From Ignavibacteria bacterium (GTDB lineage: Bacteria > Bacteroidota > Ignavibacteria > Kapaibacteriales > UBA4661): 64,000 bases of DNA. The notes beneath the pieces are model-generated. The model was not told where the DNA came from. It saw only the letters and a program-made list of their open reading frames with translations, and did not search any database. Position numbers and translations under genes: made by a program. Location: NCBI GenBank assembly GCA_014654705.1, contig JACVZY010000071.1, forward strand, positions 29,429 through 93,428. Direction: 5' to 3'. This document shows positions 51,368-58,902 of the stretch, piece by piece. Numbering within the stretch: the first letter of the stretch is position 1; each line of letters opens with the position of its first letter.

Positions 51368-52195
51368 CTATTGCGGGAGTAGCTCTTTAAGTTTCGTATA
51401 AGAGCGGCGGCTTACGGCAAACGGCTCGGCAATGTCCCGCAAAAACACGAGTGAGCCACTCCCGCTTGATTCCACAGGACGAGAAGCATCTATAAAAAAG
51501 CGGTTAATAATTGTCGCACGATGGATACGCAGAAAATCAGGCTCTGGTAGCATTTCTTCCCACTCGTTCATTGTGCGAAGAAGCATAGAGCGCTTGCCGT
51601 CTGGGAGCCACAAGTCGGTGTAGTTGTCATTGGCAGTGATACAGACAATTTCTTGCACCGACACGAAGCGGCGCTGCCTACCGATAGTAACAAAAACATA
51701 ATCATCCAGAGTAAGTTTTGAAATAGCTTGCTCTGGATGTTCTATTCCTGCCAAGGCTTGTAGCTCCGGCGATACTTTTTCACGTGCTTTTGCTTTTTGC
51801 AAGGCTTTCCATAGCCGATCGATAGTACGTTCCAAACGCTCGGGATCAACGGGCTTCAGCACATAGTCAAGCGCATTGACTGTGAAGGCACGAACCGCGT
51901 ATTCATCATATGCGGTAACAAAGACGATATGGATAGGCTGCGCACCATCATAATCAATTTCTTCCAGTACCTCAAAGCCAGAGCCGTGTGGCATATTGAT
52001 GTCGAGAAAGACTACGTCCGGTCGCATATTATTGGACGGCGAGGTAATAAAATCTACCGCCTCACGTTTGCTTGCCACTTCGCCCACGATAGTAACACGG
52101 TCGGCAAACTCCGCTAGTAGTTGGCTCATTTCCAGTCGTGCCAAGCGCTCGTCGTCCACTATCAAAGCCTTGATTGTATCAGAGTTTATTGTCAT
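51368..52195 (-). CDS. LytTR-family response regulator
   Basis: The ATG at 52195 gives 275 residues. The receiver domain (about 8-130) has the acidic pair in LIVDDERLARLEM, the phosphoacceptor Asp65 in VVFLDINMPHGSGFEVL, and FVTAYDEYAVRAFTVNALDYVLKPV. The C-terminal LytTR domain (about 165-272) shows VQEIVCITANDNYTDLWLPDG and FLRIHRATIINRFFI. LytTR domains bind direct repeats in promoters. It lies 74 bases downstream of the large LytS-type sensor kinase on the same strand and is almost certainly its partner. Confidence 0.93.
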   Translation of the reverse strand: MTINSDTIKALIVDDERLARLEMSQLLAEFADRVTIVGEVASKREAVDFITSPSNNMRPDVVFLDINMPHGSGFEVLEEIDYDGAQPIHIVFVTAYDEYAVRAFTVNALDYVLKPVDPERLERTIDRLWKALQKAKAREKVSPELQALAGIEHPEQAISKLTLDDYVFVTIGRQRRFVSVQEIVCITANDNYTDLWLPDGKRSMLLRTMNEWEEMLPEPDFLRIHRATIINRFFIDASRPVESSGSGSLVFLRDIAEPFAVSRRSYTKLKELLPQ

Positions 52196-52269
52196 AATGT
52201 ACTGTTGATAAGCATGACAAAACAGCAAGAATGTTTACGCAAATTATCTCCACAGCCCGAAGCAAAGCG

Positions 52270-55200
52270 CTACGCGGTTTCTCCGCGCAAGAGTTCTTGT
52301 ACCATAATGGTTAAGCGAACACGCACTATTCCTTGTTCGTGAGTGATTTCTACCGTGTGCTTATTCGGGTATAGTTGTGCCAGACGCTTACGAAGATTTT
52401 CCAGTCCTATGCCCGTGCTACGCTGTTTGATGAGCGCCGCGCCGCTGCTCGCGCCGTTTGCTATCGCCTCCACCCATGAGCCAGTATTGGCAACCTCAAT
52501 AATGAGGTACTCTCCTTCTACACGGCTTACAATCATTAACTTTAACGGCTGCTTTGATGTTTGCATCCCATATTTAATAGCGTTCTCGACCAAAGGCTGC
52601 ACTAAAAAAACCGGTACGTTGAAATCTAGTGTTCTGCGGTCAGCATCAATACTTGCTTCCAAACGCTCTTCATAGCGGAGCTTTTCAATTGCGAGATAAT
52701 GTTCGACAGCTTCGATTTCATCCCCCAGTGGGGCAGTTTGCTTACTGCTCGCCACCAGTGTATGCCTCAGAAGACTTGAAAACTGAATAATCATGCGCTT
52801 GGCATTCCGTTGATTTTCGCCCATGAGCGCATTGACCGAATTCAGAACGTTGAACATGAAATGCGGATTGAGCTGATACCGTAGCATTGCATCCAAAGCC
52901 CGCTTTCGCTCGGTAACATCTTCAATAACAGTCCAAATGCGCTCGGTACTTATCGTGGAGGAATTCTCCGCAATAGCAATGCCATAGAGCACGACCGAAA
53001 GTTTTTCGCCTGTTTTCGGAGTAAGCGTTTGCTCTACAGGACCGAAGGCGTTACGATGCTGTAATGAATAGTGTATTGATGCACTGTGCGTTTCATTTAG
53101 AATATCCCAAAAATTGAGCGTATCAGTCTGATCCGCAGCGTAGCCGGAAATACGTGCAAACGCGGCATTGACCTCCAATACAGAACCATTCACTTGCCAT
53201 AAGACCATACCGAGTGGTGAGGTCTCGAAGAGCGCACGAAATTTTTCTTCCGAGTGCTGAAGTTCATCTTCGGCACGGCGACGGTCTTCAATGTGCCGGA
53301 GCAACTCCTCACGATGCTCTTGCAAGTGCTGAATTCGCAGACGATAGCTTTGCAGCACAGCGGCAAGCACCCCTAAAATAGCAAAAATAAGTATCACACG
53401 AAACCACCACGTCTGCCACCATGGAGGTAAAATAACAACGTGTAGCATGAGACCCGTCATATTCCAAACGCCGTCGCTATTGGCACCGCGAACGCGAAAG
53501 ATGTATTCGCCCGGATTCAAGTTCGTGTATGTGGCTTCGTGCTTGGTTCCATTATGAATCCAGTCTCTATCTACTCCTTCAAGTTTGTGAGCATAAAGAT
53601 TGTTTTGGGGAACGTGAAAATCAAGTGCTGCGAAGCGGAAGGTGAGAAAGTTTTGGTCGTGGTTGAGAACGATACGCTCGTGTCCTTGATGGTTTTGAAC
53701 AAGACTATCAAGGCGTACTTCTTGGTCGAAGATATGAAGCGAGGTCAGCGCAAGAGGCGGTGTAAAAGGATTAAAGAGTAAGTGGTCGGGATGGAAAGCG
53801 TTCAAACCATTCGTACCACCAAAAAACATTGTGCCATTTGTGCTTTTGAAATAACTGAGCCGATTATATTCGCGCCCCTGTAAGCCATCTTCAGTGGTGA
53901 AGCTGCGGAAGGTGTTTTTTTGCCGATCCCACATCGTCAAGCCTGCGTCACTACTTATCCAGAACCGCCCTTGATTATCTTCCAGCATTGCATAGACAGA
54001 GTTATTCGGTAAACCGTCTTGCTCATTAGTAGCGAGGAAACAATCTCGTTCACGGTCATAGCACCCCACACCACTACCCTTGCTGGAAACCCAAAGCGTT
54101 CCCGCCCGGTCTTCTGTAATGGCAGTAACCACGCTTCCCACATTTGTCAGCGAGCTTTTCAGTCCTGATAAAAGTTTGGGGGTAAAATCTTCGATACTAT
54201 TATTTTTCCTAGTTATTCGTAATAATTCATACGTCCCCCCCACCCAGAGCGCGCCAAAGCGGTCTTCGTGGATGGCGAGTACATCCCCTGTCATAAACTT
54301 GTTGCTGTTTGCCTGTTTCGTTGGGATAAACTGAACATCGCTTTCTTTTCGGTCTGGAGGAATGATAAACACTCCCACAATAGTTGTATTGCCTCGTGTT
54401 CCCAAAAGAAGATTACCGGCGCGGTCTTCTGTGATGACCTGTACGTATGCAGTTTCCGGCACAAGAGGGGATTGCACAAAACCATCCAAGTTCTTATCAA
54501 ATCTCAATAGCCCCTTGCCCCGTGTACCTGCCCAAACGACCCCAAAACGGTCTTCAAAAATTGACCAAATTTCATTAATTGGCAGTCGCAAGCGGCGCGG
54601 CAGCGTCTTATCAATGTCATCACGGAAGCGTGTCCAAACGCCGCGTTGAGGGTTGTAACGGCTTATTCCGCCGAAATGTGTTGCCACCCAAAGAACCCCA
54701 GTATGGTCTTGGCAAATACCACGCACATAGTTATTGGCAAGGCTGTTGGCATCAAAGGGGAGATACCGAAACAACTGAAATTTTTGCCGATACGGTGTGT
54801 ACTTATTGATGCCAAACGGCTCGCCGCCTACCCAGATAACACCTGATTTATCGACGAAGAGCGCTCTGACAGCATCCCCGCTCAGACTCGTCGGATTGGC
54901 ATCATTGCTTTGAAGTAATTTGGTTTCATACTCTTTTGGTGAGTCTTTATATCGCAGAAGAACAATTCCACCATTTGACCCAAACCACAACATCCCATCG
55001 GGCGCACAAATTGCTGCACGTGTAGTAAAATAATTCTTTGGTGGATTTTTGAACAGTGACTGCTGGATATAGCTTTCTTGAGGCACGTGCGCTACTAAGG
55101 ACTTTGAACGAGGATCGAAGCAATACAAACCTTCAAGGTCGGTCAACCAGAAAAAACCCGAAGAATCGCGCACAATATTTCCATAAAAAAACTGCTTGTC

Positions 55201-55947
55201 TTTAGCGGTATCAATAAAGTCAAAGTGGTTGTATCTACGCTGCACGGGGTCAAATTCAATCAGCCCGCCACGCTTCCGAATCCATAAGCGCCGCTCCGAG
55301 GGCGCCACACTTCCGTCTCCCTGCTCAATAATACCGCCAAGAGGCAATGATAAAATTGAGGAAACTGCCTTCTGCTCGAACGGATGAATTGTTTGCTGTA
55401 CACGGTCAAAACAAAACAGCCCGTCAATTGTACTTAGCCACAGCACACCTGAGGCATCTTCCATAATAGAGTTTATGTAATCTCGCTCAGCTGTGGGTTT
55501 GTATGCAAATTTTACGACCGAGAATGTTTCGGAACGCGGATTAAATCGCTCAAGCGTATTGTCATAGCTTACCACCCAAATATCCCCGCGTTTATCAGCG
55601 TAGAGAAATCGCGTGTCGCGTGGTTGGGAGCGCGTAGAGCCGCTGCCTTTGCGGTTAAATATCTTAAAATGCGTCCCGTCATAGCGATTGAGACCATTAA
55701 AGGTCGCAATCCACAGAAACCCCTGTGTGTCTTGTGCAAAGCTCGTTACGGTATTATACGAAAGCCCTTGTTCCTGCGAAAGATGCTCAAATGAATATGC
55801 AGGCTGCAGCAGGTCTTGTGCAAAAAGACCTCGCTCAGTGCATAGAAACGTCAAGAGCGCACAAACAATCGGAAGCACCCACCGCGGCGGCGTATTGCTG
55901 AGCCAGTACCGCTCGTAACAATAAATGCAGTTCGCTGTGAGTGCCAT
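52270..55947 (-). CDS. Giant Reg_prop/Y_Y_Y/PAS sensor histidine kinase (LytS-type)
   Basis: I use the ATG at 55947 because the longer frame to 56097 overlaps the upstream reductase gene. The protein has 1225 residues. An N-terminal signal or anchor (WVLPIVCALLTFLCTERGLFA) is followed by a two-component-regulator propeller (Reg_prop) of repeats such as WIATFNGLNRYDGTHF, WLSTIDGLFCFD, WVGGEPFGINKYTP, WVATHFGGISRYNP, WAGTRGKGLLRFD and WISSDAGLTMWD. A Y_Y_Y domain (LNPGEYIFRVRGANSDGVWN) and a membrane helix (WWFRVILIFAILGVLAAVL) follow, then a PAS domain (about 890-1005) and a LytS-type kinase with His near residue 1025 in YQLNPHFMFNVLNSVNAL and an HATPase ending in GIGLENLRKRLAQLY. It should sense a periplasmic ligand, possibly a glycan, and signal to the LytTR regulator. 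Confidence 0.9.
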   Translation of the reverse strand: MALTANCIYCYERYWLSNTPPRWVLPIVCALLTFLCTERGLFAQDLLQPAYSFEHLSQEQGLSYNTVTSFAQDTQGFLWIATFNGLNRYDGTHFKIFNRKGSGSTRSQPRDTRFLYADKRGDIWVVSYDNTLERFNPRSETFSVVKFAYKPTAERDYINSIMEDASGVLWLSTIDGLFCFDRVQQTIHPFEQKAVSSILSLPLGGIIEQGDGSVAPSERRLWIRKRGGLIEFDPVQRRYNHFDFIDTAKDKQFFYGNIVRDSSGFFWLTDLEGLYCFDPRSKSLVAHVPQESYIQQSLFKNPPKNYFTTRAAICAPDGMLWFGSNGGIVLLRYKDSPKEYETKLLQSNDANPTSLSGDAVRALFVDKSGVIWVGGEPFGINKYTPYRQKFQLFRYLPFDANSLANNYVRGICQDHTGVLWVATHFGGISRYNPQRGVWTRFRDDIDKTLPRRLRLPINEIWSIFEDRFGVVWAGTRGKGLLRFDKNLDGFVQSPLVPETAYVQVITEDRAGNLLLGTRGNTTIVGVFIIPPDRKESDVQFIPTKQANSNKFMTGDVLAIHEDRFGALWVGGTYELLRITRKNNSIEDFTPKLLSGLKSSLTNVGSVVTAITEDRAGTLWVSSKGSGVGCYDRERDCFLATNEQDGLPNNSVYAMLEDNQGRFWISSDAGLTMWDRQKNTFRSFTTEDGLQGREYNRLSYFKSTNGTMFFGGTNGLNAFHPDHLLFNPFTPPLALTSLHIFDQEVRLDSLVQNHQGHERIVLNHDQNFLTFRFAALDFHVPQNNLYAHKLEGVDRDWIHNGTKHEATYTNLNPGEYIFRVRGANSDGVWNMTGLMLHVVILPPWWQTWWFRVILIFAILGVLAAVLQSYRLRIQHLQEHREELLRHIEDRRRAEDELQHSEEKFRALFETSPLGMVLWQVNGSVLEVNAAFARISGYAADQTDTLNFWDILNETHSASIHYSLQHRNAFGPVEQTLTPKTGEKLSVVLYGIAIAENSSTISTERIWTVIEDVTERKRALDAMLRYQLNPHFMFNVLNSVNALMGENQRNAKRMIIQFSSLLRHTLVASSKQTAPLGDEIEAVEHYLAIEKLRYEERLEASIDADRRTLDFNVPVFLVQPLVENAIKYGMQTSKQPLKLMIVSRVEGEYLIIEVANTGSWVEAIANGASSGAALIKQRSTGIGLENLRKRLAQLYPNKHTVEITHEQGIVRVRLTIMVQELLRGETA

Positions 55948-55996
55948 GATTGTTGTACAAAGAAAGAGTGTTTTTTGAGCAATCTCCCGCAAAGGC

Positions 55997-57001
55997 TTAA
56001 AAGCCCTGAATCCCCGACACAGTCGTGTATTTGATAACGTGTTTTTTGCCCGGATTGAGTTTTTGTTGCACTGAATGACAAGCAACTGCCGCTTCATGGA
56101 AACCCGTCAAAATGAGTTTAAGTTTATTCGGGTATTCCGCAATATCACCAATTGCATAAATACCTTCCACAGACGTACTGTAATCATGCGGGTTGACCGT
56201 AATTGCATTTTTCTCCAACGCCAAGCCCCAATCGGCAATGGGACCCAATTGCGGAGCCAAACCAAAGAGAGGAATAAAGTAGTCTGCGGCTTTGCGGGTC
56301 TCTTCGCCGGTTTCGGTCGTGATAATGACTTCATTCAGCACACCATTTCCGGCAAGACCCGTTACGTTTGCATCGGCGACAAACGTGATTTTGCCTTCTG
56401 CGGCGAGAGCTTCCATCTTTTGCACGGAATCAGGCGCAGCGCGGAATTGCCTACTGCGGTGGACAAGCGTCAGTTCACTTGCGAGTTCTGCCAGAATAAG
56501 CGTCCAATCAAGCGCGGAATCGCCACCACCAGCCACAACGACCTTTTTACCGCGAAAATCTTCGGGGTCGCGCACGATGTAGTCCACACCTTTGTTCTCA
56601 AACTCCACCAAATTCGCCACATTTGGCTTGCGCGGTGCAAAACATCCCAACCCGCCGGCAATAAAAATAAATTTCGAGTGAATTTCCGTTCCCCGCGAGG
56701 TAATAGTCTTGAACGAACCATCGTCCAGCTTGCTAATATTTTCTGCCCGTTCGCCAAGCGTGAATCCGGGCTTGAAGGGTTCAATTTGCTTCAGAAGATT
56801 ATGGATAAGGTCGCCCGCGAGGACAGACGGGAAGCCGGGAATGTCGTAAATAGGCTTTTTAGGGTAGAGTTCCGCACACTGCCCGCCTGCTATGGGGAGA
56901 TAATCCACAAAGTGGCAATGCAGTTTGAGCAGACCTGCCTCGAAAGCAGTAAATAAGCCGCATGGACCGGCTCCAATAACCAAAATATCGGTAGAAATCA
57001 T
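55997..57001 (-). CDS. Ferredoxin-NADP reductase (thioredoxin-reductase-like, YumC type)
   Basis: The 334-residue flavoprotein has an FAD loop VIGAGPCGLFTAFEAG near its N-terminus, PIAGGQCAELYPKKPIYDIPGFPSVLAGDL (the YumC-type signature, with no redox CxxC), the NADP loop VVVAGGGDSALDW and a C-terminal GIYAIGDIAEYPNKLKLILTGFHEAAVACHS. It transfers electrons between NADPH and ferredoxin or flavodoxin. It stands 49 bases upstream of the giant sensor kinase and 89 bases downstream of the nitrilase-like gene, all on the minus strand, so they may share a transcript even though the functions differ. Confidence 0.92.
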   Translation of the reverse strand: MISTDILVIGAGPCGLFTAFEAGLLKLHCHFVDYLPIAGGQCAELYPKKPIYDIPGFPSVLAGDLIHNLLKQIEPFKPGFTLGERAENISKLDDGSFKTITSRGTEIHSKFIFIAGGLGCFAPRKPNVANLVEFENKGVDYIVRDPEDFRGKKVVVAGGGDSALDWTLILAELASELTLVHRSRQFRAAPDSVQKMEALAAEGKITFVADANVTGLAGNGVLNEVIITTETGEETRKAADYFIPLFGLAPQLGPIADWGLALEKNAITVNPHDYSTSVEGIYAIGDIAEYPNKLKLILTGFHEAAVACHSVQQKLNPGKKHVIKYTTVSGIQGF

Positions 57002-57090
57002 TGTTGGTGAAAAATAATGAAAAATGAAGAAAAAGAGTGTTCTTGGTCAAGTACCATAGTTTATGCGTACAAATTTATGCGTACAGCTCA

Positions 57091-57885
57091 TTACTTGTAC
57101 AGTTCCGGGCGGCGGTCTCGAAAGATATCGTTGAGCGCATTAAACGATTTGTCGCGTGTGGCTATTGGGTCTATCTCGACCGTCAAGATTTCATCGGCTT
57201 CTTCGCCCGCTTTTGCCAGTTCGGAGCCGTTGTAGCTGTAAATGACCGAGCGTCCGGTAAATTTCACACGCTCATCTTCTGCGCCGCGTATTTCCTCGCC
57301 TGCGCGGTTCGGCACTGCCACGTAAACTTTGTTTTCAAGCGCTCTGGCGGGCATGGCAATATGCCAAACATTGGTAACGAGATTTGACGGACAGGCAATA
57401 ATATCTGCACCCTTCAAACCCAGTGTCCGTGCGGACTCCGGGAAACGCCAGTCGTAGCAAATCATCGTGCCGATACGTGCATCAAGGCGGTGATGCGGCA
57501 CAACGAAAAAACCCGTATCGCCGTCGTCGAAGCAATGGCGCTCCTTGTAGAACAAATGCGTCTTGCGGTAGATGCGCGTAGGCGTGTTCGGCGCAAGAAT
57601 CAGAGCCGAGTTATAAACGTTGTCACCATCTTTTTCGGCGAATCCCGCCACGACCATGGCATTGTGTTTGGTTGCCATCGCACGAAAAAAATCAACTGTT
57701 TCGCCGTCCGGCGTCTCGGCGTAAAAGCGTGATTCTTCCTTGCTTTGAAAAAAATAACCTGTTGTGCAAAGTTCAGGAAAGACTATCAGATCGGCATCAA
57801 TTCGCTCACTGTGGGCGTGCAGACGACGAAAATTTTCCTGCTTTTCTCCGAAGGTCGGCGTATATTGGACGATACTCAGTTTCAT
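57091..57885 (-). CDS. Carbon-nitrogen hydrolase (nitrilase superfamily)
   Basis: The 264-residue protein has the nitrilase-superfamily catalytic triad: Glu in LIVFPELCTTGYFF, Lys in TRIYRKTHLFYKE and Cys in IGTMICYDWRFPESARTL. This group hydrolyses amides or nitriles of small carbon compounds; omega-amidase or carbamoylputrescine-type substrates are possible. No neighbouring gene identifies the pathway. Two near-identical 12-base copies (tttatgcgtaca) lie at about 57060-57085, just past its stop on the genomic strand. Confidence 0.9.
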   Translation of the reverse strand: MKLSIVQYTPTFGEKQENFRRLHAHSERIDADLIVFPELCTTGYFFQSKEESRFYAETPDGETVDFFRAMATKHNAMVVAGFAEKDGDNVYNSALILAPNTPTRIYRKTHLFYKERHCFDDGDTGFFVVPHHRLDARIGTMICYDWRFPESARTLGLKGADIIACPSNLVTNVWHIAMPARALENKVYVAVPNRAGEEIRGAEDERVKFTGRSVIYSYNGSELAKAGEEADEILTVEIDPIATRDKSFNALNDIFRDRRPELYK

Positions 57886-58016
57886 TTATAGACTTTTCCT
57901 CGTATTTTGCAATGTCAGTTAGTCAAGTACACGTTTTTACGTATAACAAACTGACAAAATTACGCGGAGTTTCCGCATTTTCCTATTTTTTCACCATTTT
58001 TCGTCGGAGTTTTACC

Positions 58017-58556
58017 ATGACCAACGGTATTCAGCGCCGTATCAGCGCCCTTGTGAGCGCTCTTCTTCTTTGTGCCACAACATTTCTTCACGCACAAGGT
58101 GGCAAGACACCGCCAAGCCCGGCAGCAACCGCTACTGCCACGTTTGACGGTGTAACAGCGACAGTGAATTATTCACAGCCCGGCAAAAAGGGACGCGAAA
58201 TTTTTGGCAAACTTGTTCCCTTTGGCGAAGTCTGGCGCACGGGTGCAAACGCAGCCACCACTATCACCTTCAGCGGTGACGTGAATTTTGGTGGTAAAGC
58301 CCTCAAAGCAGGAACATACGCACTTTTCACGATTCCTACCAAAGATAAATGGACCTTTATTATCAACAGCGAAGCAAAACAGATGGGTGCATTTGGCTAT
58401 TCAAAAGATAAAGACGTACTTCGCGTAGAAGCTATTCCCACAGCAACAAAAGAACTTGTAGAGCGCTTCACCATCAGCTTCGACAAAGCCGACAAAGGTA
58501 CAATACTTACGCTCGCATGGGATATGACCAAAGTGAGCCTTCCTATCACGAAGTAA
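58017..58556 (+). CDS. Exported DUF2911 domain protein
   Basis: The ATG at 58017 gives 179 residues with a signal peptide (ISALVSALLLCATTFLHA) followed by the DUF2911 domain: ATATFDGVTATVNYSQPGKK, FGKLVPFGEVWRTGANAATTITFS and KAGTYALFTIPTKDKWTFIIN. This is a widespread small periplasmic or secreted domain of Bacteroidota with no assigned function. The frame is open back to 57672, but that part overlaps the nitrilase gene on the other strand. It is followed after 13 bases by the small membrane protein gene. Confidence 0.88.
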   Translation: MTNGIQRRISALVSALLLCATTFLHAQGGKTPPSPAATATATFDGVTATVNYSQPGKKGREIFGKLVPFGEVWRTGANAATTITFSGDVNFGGKALKAGTYALFTIPTKDKWTFIINSEAKQMGAFGYSKDKDVLRVEAIPTATKELVERFTISFDKADKGTILTLAWDMTKVSLPITK

Positions 58557-58569
58557 AAATCCGTGCACG

Positions 58570-58812
58570 ATGACAACCGAACAGATCTTCCGAAAATGGC
58601 GATTGTTTGCTCCACTTGGGCTAACGCTCATCGGGCTTGGCATCTCTATCGTTGGCAAAGCAATTGGCTTAAAAACGATTCATGCCGACGCATGGGATTG
58701 GTTTCTTTGGGGAACATTAGGCTTGATTGTCACCAACGCCGGAATTGCGGTCTTTGGCGATGCCGTCAAATGCCGCGTCTTGTATGAATTGAGGAAAGAG
58801 AAAAATCAATAA
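58570..58812 (+). CDS. Small two-helix membrane protein
   Basis: An 80-residue protein with two hydrophobic helices (LFAPLGLTLIGLGISIVGKAI and FLWGTLGLIVTNAGIAVF) and a charged C-terminus. Its length, hydrophobic pattern and position 13 bases after the DUF2911 gene and just before a strong terminator support it as a real gene. No family recognised. Confidence 0.7.
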   Translation: MTTEQIFRKWRLFAPLGLTLIGLGISIVGKAIGLKTIHADAWDWFLWGTLGLIVTNAGIAVFGDAVKCRVLYELRKEKNQ

Positions 58813-58822
58813 CGCTACTTGG

Positions 58823-58859
58823 ATTGTAGCCCGCTTTAGAATGCGGGCTACAATTTTTT
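58823..58859 (+). terminator. Intrinsic terminator
   Basis: The arms 58823-58834 and 58843-58854 pair perfectly over 12 bp (attgtagcccgc and complement) around an 8-nt loop, followed by five T. It ends the DUF2911/small-membrane-protein unit. Confidence 0.9.
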
Positions 58860-58902
58860 ATTGCGAAAACTAAAACTCACAACTTGCTTTCGTTACTCCA
58901 TT

